A DNA stretch of 64,000 bases from the NCBI GenBank assembly GCA_964035795.1, contig OZ038324.1, positions 5,705,257-5,769,256 on the forward strand, read 5' to 3'. Shown in pieces: positions 13,353 to 28,300 of the stretch (positions within the stretch are counted from its first letter, which is position 1; each line of letters starts with the position of its first letter). The translations under genes were made by a program, and so were the position numbers. Origin of the DNA: Pterobdella sp. o SKG-2022. Its lineage: Eukaryota; Annelida; Clitellata; Hirudinida; Piscicolidae. Below the pieces are notes generated by a model, which was not told where the DNA came from, searched no databases, and was given only the letters and a program-made list of their open reading frames with translations.

Positions 13353-16300
13353 TAATGTATGTGTGTGTTTATGTATATTTATGTGATGTATTCATGGTGT
13401 TTGGTGATCTACATGCAAATAAATTATTTATTTAAACGACTTTGAAAACGTTCGTATGGATTAAGTTATCTGAGCATTTGTTAACACCACTTCGATCGCT
13501 CGAATAAAGTAATTTAATTAATAGAATAAGCCTGGCATCCTAGACATAAAAAAAATTCACGATAGAATATTTTAAAAATCCAAGCTCATCTTCAAAAATA
13601 ACTTCTATAAGCTACTTGAGAATAAAGGATTAAACGACCTATTAATTGAACTATCTGAAGGACAATTAGGAGAATTTTAATGAGCATAATAATATAGAAA
13701 AGTGTTTGTCATACCATATCGTTTGCAGGCTTATCCCTTGATCATTACGCTTTGATGTTATGAAATATATTATCGATAAATTCCTCATCGGTTATATTTC
13801 TCTGTTGACAAAATCGTGACTCATAAAATTTTATGTAGATGCTGACGATTAAGAGCAAACAAAAGTTAACACACGATGGTTTTTGAATTGGTTTATATTA
13901 TTTTAGATGGCTTTTAAGGTATTTCAGAGTTTTTAGGTAGTTATAAGGTGTAGATAACACTACAAAGTTTTCAATGCTATATAGCGTTTAGTATTCAGGC
14001 ATGCTAGTGTGAAAAGGAATTTAAACAGTGGACAGAGAAGTATTTGAATGATTTTAAATAACATTTCTAACCATGTCTCTCTAAGTTTCCTTTCAAATCG
14101 GTGATGTCACAAGCTGGCAAAGTGCCAGAAGCGCAGTTTTTATGGCAGCATAGTCCACAAACTTTAGGATGAGAATTTAAGTAATAAGTATAACGATAAT
14201 GTTGAGAACTTTACAATATTGACGATTCAATAAGCAAAAAAAAATAAGGATGGAAAACTAAATGAATGGTTGACCTATGAATGATTATAAAAAAAAAATA
14301 GAAAAGTTAAGGTTATGAAGTTATATAAAAAATTCATAAAACTCAAGATGGAAGAAGATAATTTTAAAAAGACGCCAAAAAAAGCACAGACTTAAAATTA
14401 TGGGTAAAAAATGGCAGAAAAAAAATGTTGTTGAAGATGTTACAGCAGATAAAGAGTGTTTATCTCGTTGAATTTATGGCCTGGACTCTGTATTAAATGG
14501 TCCAGGCTTTAGTGTGTTAATCATATTTCAAAGGGTTTTGAAGAATTTAAAAAGTTCTTCAGAGTAGAAAAAATGAAGACAAAAAACAGAATAGAGTTAA
14601 AAAAGGAGAAGTATTAGTATGAAATGAAAGACTAAAAAATGGTGGAATGGAAAAAATTGTCATGTAAAAAACTTTAAAAAGTGATAAAAACAACAGCAAA
14701 AAATTTTGAACTTAAAAAAATTAAAAATCTGTTTAAAAATTACATAAAGAGCTAACATGAAAACATAAAGATAAAAAACACACACTTTTATTCTATTTAA
14801 GATGTGAAAGTCTTTATAAAAAGAACCAAAAATGATACAATTAAGAGTTGCATTAAAAAAGAGTTGAGATGAAAACTCTTTGAAGCGCATAATGAAAAAT
14901 AATTTAAACATTCTCAGCACGAACAAAATACATAAAGCAATGAAAACACAAAAAAAAACAATAAGAGTATATATAAAAACATCCAACCCAAGATAAAAAC
15001 GCAAAAAGATGATAATAACAAACCCCCCCCAAACACCAAAACACCCCATCGCCCTCACCATCACATTGCAGTCCCTGGTGGATCACACCCCTATAAGGAT
15101 GCCAACACACATGACACAACTGCGATGAAGAAAAGCTACACGTGACAAAATTATGGCTTTTAGGGTCTAATGTCTGAGAAGAGGAGTGTTTGGAAAAAGG
15201 TTCGAGGACCATCACTAGTGGGTTTCTGTCAGGCCATAAAAGAGGCCCTCTCAAGTTTTCCTGCTCTTTCAGCATTTCCTAATGTTGTGAAGCGTTATAA
15301 CAGAAACTGTTGTCGATTGTAGAAAAATCATTATGAATTGGTTCAAACAAAAACTACTGTTACAATTTAAAAAAATCAATTATTTGGAAATACAATCATG
15401 ATGAGTGGGAAAATATAAAAATATAACTTTCGGCTGGAGAAATAAACGATAAAACGGTATAATTTTCAACAAACACTCAGACTAAAAAAAAGAAGGAAAT
15501 GTTTCAGATAAACAACAATTGTAACTTAATCAAAACTACCCCCACAGAAGCTATTGAGGTAAAGCTTTGAATATGTTAACACTAGAGTATCAACAATAAA
15601 AATAATAAAAATTATTGTTATTATTATAGTTGGTACTGACGTCATTGGAAATAAGTTTTTTGTTGAGAATCAATTCAAGAGTTTTCAAAATTTTCTTGTC
15701 ATTGCATAGAGTCTGTATCTTCATATCCTGTCAGATATAAAAATACAATGATAACAACAACAATAACTGAAAAAACAATTACCATTATAAATAATTAAAA
15801 AAAAGATAGCAATTAAAAAAAAAACAACAAAACTAATTATTTTATTATTATTATTCTTATGCACCCAGTTGTATCCACGTATCTGAAGAATGCAGAAATG
15901 ATAAATGACGGTTGCTTCTTCACTACGTTTTTATAACAAGCTACCCTCCCCCTATTCCTAACTTTGTTCTTATTATTATTTGTAATATAATAATAACTAT
16001 TATTGTAAATTTTTCTTATAGCCATTGATTTTTTTTATTATGATTGTTGTTTATATAATAATTATCGATCATTTTTTAATATTTCATATTTTATTATTAA
16101 TATCATTTATTTTAATTAATTTTTTAGTATTTTGTCTATAGTATTATTTATTTTAGTATTATTTTTAATTTATCCCTACTATTCTTGATAAATTCAATAT
16201 TATTACTGCCAATATTAATATCTTACATGTATCAACGTCATTAGTACTCAGTATTTTTATGCAGATTTTTGAGCGTAATATATTATTTTTAATGCTGGTA

Positions 16301-19300
16301 CTATTAATAGAACAGAGGCGTTGTTTAATACAAGATTTCATGTATTGATTAGTGATTTAAAATGTTTCTTATGAATCAAAATACCATACATCATTCATAT
16401 ACATTCTTATGCATAATAAAAATAAGGATGATAGTAATAATAATAAGAATAATAACAAAAATGAGAATAATAACGATAATAATAAAATAATTATCATAGT
16501 AGTAATAATACTAAAACTAATGCTTAGTGACGGGAGAGATATTGAAAACTAAATTTATATAATTAATTGAATTTTTTGAGGCAAAGCAACAAAAGAAATT
16601 TACTGATAATTTAAAAAGAACGAAGCTTTTCTTCAACAGTGTAGCGTTTTGAAGTACGATATTTATTAATTAGTAGTTTGTACATCATAATAAAGTTTTT
16701 GCATTATTCTTATTATTAATAATTTATTTTTCTGGCGTACAGTTTGCAAATTAGGTTGGAGGTGCTTGGGTGATTGAAAAGGTTAGGACAGGGAGATGCG
16801 CCTTTTTAGAGTAAGAATCAGTCTGAAAGATAAGTTACGACAGCATGATTTTGGAGAAATGCAACTTGGAAATGAAAAAATTCTGAAAACAACAGAGTAG
16901 GAGATTGCAACGGTGGAGACCAGAAAGAGCTGGCGAGGTAGCCACGGTAGTGCTGAAAGAAAGTTGAGTATTTGTATTGCATCTATAATTAATATTAATT
17001 AATTATGACTTATTAATTATAGTTAATATTTTACTAACACCAATAAGTTCAAGTGAAGAGGGGAGTTTGAGAATCAACTCAGCCAGAATGGGTAGGTAGT
17101 TGTGAGTCAGGAGAAACTGTACAAAGGCTGTTTCTTTCTGTAGTGGAAATTTCCAATGTACTCAAGGTTATCGACTTTATTACATAAGAGAATTCAAACG
17201 AATGCTAATTAAACGCAGCTGAATACAATAAAATAATAAATAAAATAATTTCATAAAAGAAGATGAATTTGAAATGTTACTCGAGCTAAGTGTAAGGTTC
17301 ATCAAGCATTCTACGCTGAAAAGGACATTAGGCGATTAGAAAATTGAGCAGCATACTCGGAAACATAACGATTACAAGAGTGAAAAAATTGAATAATAAT
17401 GTACAAAACATATAAAAATACAAGTATTTTTAGTTCAAAAATAGCCTTACATAGTTTATAATATTCCTTTGAAGCTGTTTCATACTCCCTTTCATAAATA
17501 CCAAGTGTGCATGTATCAATAAATGCAAACTTACCAAAAATGATTCAAAAATTGATTACTCGAGTTCAGCTTAGTAAAAAACTTCTTTTGAGCTAATATC
17601 TTTTAAAAATTTTTCCTTTATCATATAAGCCTCATTGGTCAAATGAAATTGGGCTGATTCAGACGCCAGAAGCTCATGAAGTGAGGTAATCTAGGCGTTT
17701 AAACGCCAAATATAAACAACTCAATCATTTGAGGCTAGCTGAGATGTGTGCTTAGAGAGAGTTAATTGTGGTAATTGCCATAAAATTAATTAATAAAATA
17801 ACCTTCGTCGATGATGTGTTGGGAATACTTGAATACCATTAATAGACTAAAATTTTCGAAAATGATTTTATACTAAAACAAAAGATACTTGAAAGAAAAG
17901 ATTGAAAAATAAGATTATAAAATAATTTCTCTATCTCTACAGCGTCAAAAAAGCAACTGAGGCACTAAAATCATAAATTATATGAAATTTTTATTGAAAA
18001 TTTCGATTATAGAATTTGAATGGTACACTCAATGCAGGATAGCTACGAGTTTAAAATAGCTTTTATAGATAGCCAATCAATAAAGCCGCGGTTATAAATA
18101 GAAAATTATTATATTTTATCATTTGAAACTTCAGCTTTAGAGGTTATTTTAGATATATTTAACATAAAAATGAAAAAATGAATATAGAAAACGAAAAAAA
18201 ATATTCAAATTCAACATTAGCTTGCAAAGATGTACTTACAATAGCTGGAATAATTGAAGCCATATATGAAGAGATTATGACAGATTTAAAAAATTCCATA
18301 AAACACACAGTCGACCAATAGTTTAAATATTTGGGCCAAATACAAAAATATTTGTCATAAATTGCTTATTGATATAACGAAAAGGAGTTATAAAAGCACT
18401 ATAAACACGAACGATGAAAGCATGAAATATTTTAAAAATACTGAAGATTAAAAAAAAAGCATTAAACTTAACGTCAAAAGTGCATATAAAAATCAATACA
18501 ATATTATCTTTAAATTACTTGGAAAAATATGTAATTATTCACTTCATAAAATGGTCGCTTGCCTGGATTTATACATTCAACACAACCCTACATACAATCA
18601 AAACAATTTTTTTCTTCGATTGAATGCATATATAATCAACCAATATAAAGACTCAAAACTAGATTTATTAAGCACTGAAGTAGCATTATCATCACCATGC
18701 ATCGATGACTGATTTTCTTTGAAATAGGGCACAAAACTGCACTACTTTCACAAACGATTTGAACGCTATCAAGCGGGGGAATGTGCACGTACACTCAAAT
18801 ACATACGCACACAAACACACACATACACGCACGAAAATCATGTACCATAGGGTGTCTGGGAATAAGAGCTAAAAGAAAGAGCACAGTGAATATGAATAAA
18901 TTTCTAATGGTATGTTTGAAGACTGCGTCATTAATAATGGTGAAGAAGATCCAGGGTCGGGCGTGGGTGGTTGTATTAAGATTAATGTACAAGACTCATA
19001 GCAGCCCCATGCATGCATATTTTATACACAGTTGCTTTTTCTTGCATAATTTTATAACTTAGCATTCTAGTAGGGTTCGGAATGTGCTAAAATATATTAA
19101 TTATGAAGGTATGGCTTTTCTGTTAGAAAATTAAGGCAAAAATTGATTATTTGGGCATTGTTCACAGATGGAATGCAGCAGCTGCGCTAGAAATATCCGC
19201 ATACTACCGACATATGTAGATAAATAAAAAATTACCTATGAATAAAAAATAGGTCGCAAAGATTAAAAAAACTAGATAGAAGAAAACAGTTATATATTTG

Positions 19301-22300
19301 ATTTAAAGATATTTCAAATAGTTAGACTCAATTTTCAGATGTAAAAACTTGAAAGAAAAAAATATTAATTATAATACGAAACTACGGAAAAATTACTAAT
19401 ATTTTATTAATAAGGAAATAATGCCATTAATGATAAAGCCCTAAGCTATATTGTATAACACACACGAGATACAAAAGCTTGCTTGTCCTACTTACCTCCT
19501 TCGCTCTAATTTTATGACGTTGCACACCAATCCAGTAAAAACCAAGCGGGTTTATCAGTAATCTCAGTGCAGTTTTTTTTACATAGTGTTTAAGCTATCG
19601 ATCAATTTCTTCTCATAGGTTTCACAGGTAGAATGAAAGCGAGGCACAGCGGGGCTCTATGGTTTAGATTTGTAGCAAAACTTTGAAAGTTTGCAATTTG
19701 ATGCAAATTCATAACTCGAATGCCATTTCATTTTATTATATTTCGATAAACACCTATTACTTATTTCTCAACAGCTTGTAAATAATAAACAATAGAACTA
19801 ATGCCATAAAGCACAAAATGATATTAAATAAATCAAACTGCATTGTGACTTTCAATCAGTTGAGGCATTGTGATTTCATTTGACTCACCGTAGAAGTAGA
19901 AGAGAATGAGGAAGAAGATGAGGACGATGGTGGTGGTGATGATAGTGATGAGCAAGGATCATTCAAAAAATTGATTTGTAAGCAACAATTCACGTGGAAC
20001 GTTTTTCCACAAACTGTTGGAAAAATAAATAATATTAAAGATAACAATAATAATGAAGATATTATTTTAGTACTGATAAAAACGATAAATATTTTTCTTT
20101 AAATTAAAAAAAATAATAACAACCAAGTTTTACAATTATTATTATTATTATTATTCTTTGAAGGATGCATAAAGGTGGGATGTAATGATAGGTGAAAAAT
20201 GTTTTTTATGATAGAGAAATCAAAACCACCATAAAAATACTGGTTTATAGGGTAGTTAGAGATGCTTTTTTATCGGGTGGTGAAAAGTATGCTGATATAG
20301 AAACGAAATTTTCCATAATGTGGCTATTAACATGAGAAAAATTATAATCTAATAAAACCAGGAGAAAATGAAATAAGGAAAACAGCAAAGTATAAAAATG
20401 AAACTTCATCGGTGTTGTAGAAACACAGGAATGCAATAAGCTGGATTTATTTGGTAATTCTTTTGGAAAAGCATAAGTTAACAAAACCGACTAGAAATTC
20501 AGTCTTAAATTTGATTTAATGATGATATACGAAAGAGTTAATGAAAAATATGACTTGCCAAATTTTAATTTTTATTGAAAATAATGTATTTTTGGCGTAA
20601 AGAATATAAAAAGAATGGAAAAACAAAAATAATGAAAACAATAGAAAATAAATGATGATAATTTTGAGGTGTTAAAAAAGGCTATAATGAATAAAATGTG
20701 CAAACTAAAAATTGGTATGCAGCTGAAGTTGGACTTCAAAAGTAAAAAAAAATATAAAAATTTAAATGAGAAAATTCTTGGCAAAAAATAAAAAAGACCG
20801 ACAGAAATGCGGTGCATATGAAGAAAAAAAACAATAAAAATATTAAAAATAAAATAATAATATACAATAAAAATAATTATGAAAAATAGTAATAAAAATA
20901 ATATCGAAAAAAATCCAATATAAATGATAAGAAGGTTTCGAAAGGTATCAGTTTTGGCGGCTAGGTGCCAAGCTATAAGTGCCACAGTAGCAAACAAAAA
21001 CACGTCAAAAAGATAATAATCATAGAAATAATAATGAAGAAAAAATAAAAAAAAAATAATAATTAGGTCAAATAATAGCAAACAGGGTTTGATAGATAAT
21101 ATGAGTACTTTTATAAAGTATGGTAATGATACGGATAAAAAAAGAATAATATTTTGAAATAATTTAATGAAATTGATGGAGTTATTCCTAATTAAAATCC
21201 TGAGAACTTAAATTGACATAAGTACAATATAAAGTTGAAAACTATCAATATAATAAGTTTTAATTTATATGTTAAAAACAAAAAAATCCCAAATAATCTG
21301 ATAAATATTAGACTTCAAACACACGTCCATGTTGACCACAATAAAAAACAACAAAACCCAGTAAAAAAAAACACAAAAAAAAATTTAAAAATCTTTTAAC
21401 AAAACTATTAAATAAATGAAGTCACTCACAGTTTTGCAATTGATATCAACATTCAATTCAAATGGTCGGAAGCATCGAAGCTTTTATAGCTCAAAAAGGC
21501 CATATATTCCCAACAAATATATGCTTAATCGCAACATGCTATATACCGAAGTGTTATACCCTGTATGTTTGAGTATATAAAATGGATTTATAAATGAATA
21601 TATATACATATCTGTGTGAATACGTATTGATCGTTTTTGTTTTTCATATCATTTTTATCATATTTCAAGCACCCGGGTTAATTAAAGAAAAGCATGAATG
21701 TACTGAAATAAAATTTAAAAAAAATCAAAACAATAATAATAACAACGAAAAATAACGCTAATATTTACAACAATAAAAAAAAAAAAAAACTAATAAAAAT
21801 GAAAATATAAAAAAAGTGCTAATAATAATAAAAACAAATAAAAAAACAAAAATGCGAATTTCCGCGTAAAAATAAAAAGAATTCTAATGAAAGGCTCGCG
21901 TTGAGCAAATTCCTTCTTCAAACTCCCTCATAAGGCGCTTTTCCAACTAATTTCCATAAATTCACATTTAAACACTGTCTTAAAGATTATTCTCGCTAAA
22001 ATGTTTGTACTTTGGGGTACTAAAAACAACGTGAGGTTTCAATATGGACAGCATTATGACTTCGGTTGTTAATTGAAAGTATTATTATTATTATTACTAT
22101 TAATATTAAACTTTTTATTGTTATTTTTATTATTATTACTGTTAATATAAGTTTTATTTTTATTATTATTATATCTATTCGCATTATAACCGATGTTAAC
22201 ATTTATATGATAGCAAATTCAATATAACTTATACTACTATTGTAATAGCTATTAAAGATATTATTGTTGGAACAAGTATAAAAATTATTATTAGCATTAA

Positions 22301-25300
22301 TTTTTTTTGGTTAGTACTATTAAATTAGTAATGAAATGTGAACATTTTATCATTAGCAGTGTGAGAAACTGGTACATCAAGAACAACCAATGTGTTTACA
22401 ACTTTTATTCACTTCCATTAAGTGTGCGTGTGTGTTTTTTTGACTGTAAGACGAAACGATGTACAGCATATTTGTATGGATGCATATTGATAAATGCAAC
22501 TGCACTGTTACTTTCCCTAGTTTTCATTATGTGTGTGTGTGAGTATTTTCGATGTCTGCTTGTATACGATCTTACGCATATTCCTTCTTCTAATGTGCGT
22601 TTGTATGCGTGAATGTGTACTTCTGATCGCACGATAACCTCGTTTTCAGTCTACAATACACCAGAACTTTAGCCTGAAAATACCAAGGCTTTCAATTCAT
22701 GAAAACCAGAAAACATAAAATTAAATGCTATGTGAAACACTCAACTTAGATATCTAAAACAGCTTTCAAACCGATGAGAGCTCATTGCAAGTTATTCAAA
22801 CAAGAAAATAGCTGTGACTATTAAGCTATTTTCAGTTTTGTCAGTTTAAAAATGGCGTTTATCAAATTAAACTTTTCAAATACCACTGTTTTTTGTGCGT
22901 TTAATATGATTTTCAAATATAATAAAGAAAGAATTTATTGATGTTATAAACACATTTTTATGAAAGCAACATATATACCTCAAGCTTAAAACCTTCGCAT
23001 TATTGATATAAAAATTATCAAACAGTGGATTAAGAGAAAAAACTATAACACTTTTTGAGAAATACCTGATCTAAACATAAAATAAACTATAAATTTTTTA
23101 TGGAAAAATAATTCATCAGTGCAAATGAGAAAAATTCTTGATAATGTAAACAACTTAGACTGAACTGAAAAAAATAAGAAGCGCACATGTATATGCCAAT
23201 CATTTGGTTCCAGAGGATATATTTTCATTTTCCAAGAGGTCACTAGCTATGAACCTACACTCGTACATTAATTTAGTTTACCTTGAAAAGCTTTGATGCC
23301 CAGCCCCAAATCTAAATAAAAATTATATATATATATATATTTTTCAGAAACTTTTGGCTTTCCCCTTCGTCTATCACCTCCAAAACTACAAGCCCGCTTC
23401 ACACTATCGAGCGTCAAGCTTTCTCGAAACATGATCAGACTTTTCAAACTCCTCCACACCACAGTCTCAACACTGATGTCTTTTAAACCCAATATAACCA
23501 TCTACTTATATACGCTAGTCATCAGGCAACTGAACACCACTTCTCATGCCTAGTAATGTTTTTTCTATTTTTCTCAAAAACTTTTTTTGCATCTTTTCAC
23601 AGTTTTTCATGTTTTCTCATAATCAGTGTCTTCTCTTAAACAAACTATTACCACGAAAATCTTTAATAAAAGGTTTCCCTTCACCATATTTTTCGTACTT
23701 GTTCCAAAAAATTGAAAAACCAAAAAATACAAACCTCAAAAAGAGAAAACACTAATGAGAAAAAAATTTTAATCTTTTGCACCTTCGCATCAAAAGCTAA
23801 AAACAGGAATTCATTTTTTATGCACTTTCGAAGATATTTTTAGAAGATTTGAAAAAAATAACCATGCTTTCCAGCACTACTTGATGTGTGATGTGCCTAG
23901 ATGAATTAACGAGTAGTAAGGAAAGAGCTAAACCATCAATTTATTACAGTTAGCACCCTTCTCTCTTCAATGATTTCTTGCCATGATCTGAGGGACCACC
24001 TAATTGCTAACATTCAGAAAAGCATCGCTATATCATGCTTCGTAATTTTTAATAAGCGTAAATGAATCTTATTGTAGTGTTGTGGTCTGGTATACTTGAG
24101 AAATTATAAACAAGAAGTTTAATGGTAGGATATATTTTAAGGCATTCTTTGAAACGATAACAGAAATAGGACATCAGGAAAAAATTGAGTCTAGCAAATA
24201 TTGACTTCCAGTGTTTATTATTGTTCTAGGCAAACATTGTTTAACATTTTTACATTTTTATAAATTTAGTTATCTACATAGATATGAATTGGATTTTTGA
24301 TTTCAACCGATTTTTATTCCAACATAATTCCCACATTCAGACACTGATTGGAAGCTGTTGAAATGGTTCCAAAATGAAACCAGCTTAAAGTGGAAATAAA
24401 TACAAATAAAAATAACTAATCAAGCTGATTGAAGATTCTCACCCTAAAAGACCATAGTTAACTAATATCGAAAGTAAGTCGACCATTAGGTCGCTCCTAG
24501 CTGGGCTTCAGTCGCGTAATTTATAGATTTTCCTAAAATTTAATGTTGAAAACCTAATAAAAAATCGTCTAAATTATATAGAATACCTTCACGTGCGACG
24601 AACACGAAATGATTAAGAAGAAAAACGTGACAATAAAAATGATAATTGATACTAATAACAGCACTGATAATAACAAATTTCGAAACTCAATATTAATAAG
24701 AACCACGATGAAAGAATGTATGCATAAAGAATTAATATGACAGCAATTAAAGTCAGAAGACATTAGAGAAGACAGTGATTATGAAGGTTGATAAAACCGA
24801 TGAATGTGTTAAAAGCATTTTCAATTATTAATGACACAACGACGATGATGAAGACTATAATTGAATTAATAATGAAAAAAATTATTAAAATTAACAATAA
24901 TAATAAGAAAAATAACAATAATAATAACAATTCGTGTCAACAATCTCGTTCACATTACCTTAAACACCAAAGAAATGTCCAGCTAGAAGTGTGAAGCAGT
25001 GCCCCAAAGTAGGAGGAACAAGCTAAGATGTAAAAAAAAGAAATACCAGTGAATGGCTCGAAGCGAATACGATAACGTACGAACAAGTTGTTTGGATTGG
25101 TGTTTAAGACATTGAAACGTTTTTAATAATAAGAGAAGTTTTATCGCTAAGGAGATCAGCCAAGATTTTGTGTATCAAGCATGGGGCCTTGATGGGGTGT
25201 AGTCTGGGTTGTAGATTATGGGAGGGTGAACATAAAAAGATAAGCTCTCTTATATAAACAAAATATGAAATGAGGTCACATACACATAAAAATGAGGTCA

Positions 25301-28300
25301 CATAGATGCAGATACAAATGAAAAAAGAGACCAAACTCACAAAAATATACGTATATACAAGCAAAACAGCATCACATACAAGCGAACAAAGTTGTGTGAG
25401 CTTCAGTTGCATGTTCACAAAATTTTTGAAAAATAAATGCACCGATTGCCTTCATTATTGATCCTTCAATACTGGACCAGGGCGTGGAGCAGAGATGTGT
25501 GTGCATGCGCGTTTATGTGTGTGTTTTTATGTGTGCTCTTGTGTATATATCTATGCATTTTTGTGTGTGTGTGTGTTTGTGTGTGTGAATACGCCCACAC
25601 GTAAAATACTTGTATCGAAGGAGCGAGTGTATATGGTTGTGTATGCTGATTTGAGATTTGCAATCAAAACTCGGGGGTTATCATTAAAAAAGATCAAAAA
25701 ATCTTTTGAAAAACTTCCCATGATATTAACACTGCACCCCCCAATACAGATATATACATACAACACCCATGCGAACCCATCTACAAGCAAATGCACCCAA
25801 CCACACTGCCATCATTAACTAAATCACCAAGACCATCCACACGCACACACATACTTACATCATATTGACAAAATCGTTAGAGTAGTAGTAGTAGTAGTGA
25901 TAAAATTATTCGAAGTTATAGTAATAGTGTTGGAAATTCTAGTAATAGTAGTATGAATATAAGTGTATTTTATTAGCCTTATAATCATACGAATCAAAAT
26001 AAAAGTCAATTTGAGATTTAATTAAATACGCCGAAGTTTAATATCAGTCAAACTTACATGATAATGGAAAAAAAGGTATTAATAGAAGCAGTAACAGTAA
26101 AAGCATTAGCAGTGCTATATTGTATTGAGGGTTTGTAGTTTTTAAAGGGGGTTTTTGGCATGAGATAACCGATAAAAACGATAAGTTTTTGATGGATGAT
26201 TTAAGACTTAAAAAATAACCTTGTAAAATATAATGGTTTAATTTATATGCATGACCTAATTTTTAAGCAGCCAATGAAATATGAAGGAGGAGTTAAAGTC
26301 AAATACAGCCAATAGGAAAAAAATAACCTTGAATTCTAAAAATAAATTTAATTATTCAGACATAGTTCAACGATGAAGAAATTACGTGAAAAGTAATTTA
26401 ATTTTGAAAATAACAATTTTTCAGTCTATTTTATATTTTTTATTGAAATTTGTTCTCATAAAAATAAAAGCTGCCATTATGAGTCGGGCAAAGAATTTGA
26501 GTTAAAATAAAGATATATCTGGAAAAATTTTGAAAAAACTTCAAACTACACTTTGGCTTTAAACTATTATGTGAAGAAAATAACAAATTAACATATAAAA
26601 AATATTGAAAAACAAAAATAATAGGAAACATAATAATAATTATATAAATAATAACAATGATGATACTAATAACAACAATAATATGAATGATATTTTTAAA
26701 AAATGATGAAAAATATAAAAAATAAAAATAAAAATAATAAAAAATAAAAAAGCCTTTATTCGCTCATAACTGAACATAATGTGTACCTCCAAATAACAAA
26801 GCATAAGCACACATCTCAAATATATAAGAAATCTAGCAATAATTATAAAACACCATTATAAATGAAATACTAAAAACTATGACAAAAATACCATTTAAAA
26901 TAAGAATGATAAAAATAAATAAAATGGAGATAATAATAAATATAACAACAATAAGAATAAATCTAAATGCCACGAGGCAAATAAAGACTTAAAAATGGGA
27001 ATTTTTAACTACAAAAGGCAGGCTTACTTTAAAATATTATGCAGGCGATCAAGAAAAAAAAATTTGCATCAAGAGCCAGCCAGTCGTGACGTAGAACCAT
27101 TTTATTGAGCTGAGGCGATATGTGAGAAATGAAAAAGAATCGATAAAGAGGAGTTAAAATAGAAAGCTTCGCTGATTGTAATGGTGTTTATAGATTAACC
27201 AATAAAAATAGTGACTAGGAATTTGATGAAGCAATAATGGTGGTCTTTATAAAAATTATTAATCCACAATAGAGCCGTTACTTAAATCGAAAAAAAGGTT
27301 CGGAAGGGTGGGAATATTAAAATGAAATGAAAATGGAAAGTTTCAATTTTTTTTTAATTTTGAAGATTTTAAAATAATATAATGATATAATATAAAAAAA
27401 TATATAATAAAATTTAAAAAAATAATATAATATAATATATTGAAAATTATATAAAGATTGTTTAATACTACACCATATTATATCAGATGTTCACACACAC
27501 ACAAGAAAAAATCTAAAACTAGACCATTGAAACAGAGGTTAATGCTAATCTTTTGAGTGCAGATTTTTCATATAAAAATACATAATTAATTATTTTCTAC
27601 GGTATTATAATGGAAAAAATAAATCCGAATTAATCGTAAAAAATACCGCAGAATTGAACGCAGATAAAGCGAGATGCGGTGGCTTGAGAAAACTAGACCA
27701 AAGTGAACAAAAATATAAAAATGCCGCATCCTGAAGAAAGCTGTTTTCATTAAAAATTCATCATCACCGTCATCGTCGTCGTCGTCATCGTGAAACAAAA
27801 CGATGATAAATTCTTCGCATTTTAGCGATGTGTTTTTGTTGATCAAAAATAATCGAAAACAACTAAAGTCTATTGCAACAAAAAATATCGATTTTAGTCA
27901 TAACATATTATCATCTTGAGTTAATGAAAACATTTATGAAGTTAAAGGAATATTAACTACATGTATAAAAAAGACCAACAGAATGAATAACGGTAACAAA
28001 ATTAACTACGATCATCATTATTAAATTCATTATCTATTATAAGCTGTTACCCTCACCCTTATTATTATTCTTATTATTATTATTGCTAATAACACTATCA
28101 GCAGTATTAGCATAAGGTATGTGAATTAGAACCAACCCGAGCAGCGCATGGCCTCCATCTCCTTGTTCCACACATACTCATCACCTGCCGATCCAATCAT
28201 AAGTCACATCCCTCATGAATTTGTGCGCGTCAATCGCTTTATTTGGCGCCACACATTATTACTACTACTATCATCAAATTTTTATATTAATATTGCTTTT

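Noticed and set aside
18231..18320. Strong minus-strand donor (ATT|GTAAGT) with an open frame upstream, possible BHa first exon
   Set aside because: No acceptor AG close upstream in frame and no convincing similarity to the BH start.
23268..23501. Minus-strand ORF (LKDISVETVVWRSLKSLIMF..) and the plus-strand frame over the same C-rich stretch
   Set aside because: No family recognised, no in-phase splice partners with the p85 exons, and it falls inside the same C1a intron.
25104..25442. Minus-strand ORF containing LHPIKAPCLIHKILADLLSD, reminiscent of the start of p85 BH (APPLLIKLVEAIEKKG)
   Set aside because: It lies inside the large intron between two C1a exons that join perfectly. Including it would break the C1 domain. 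Similarity is short and may be chance.
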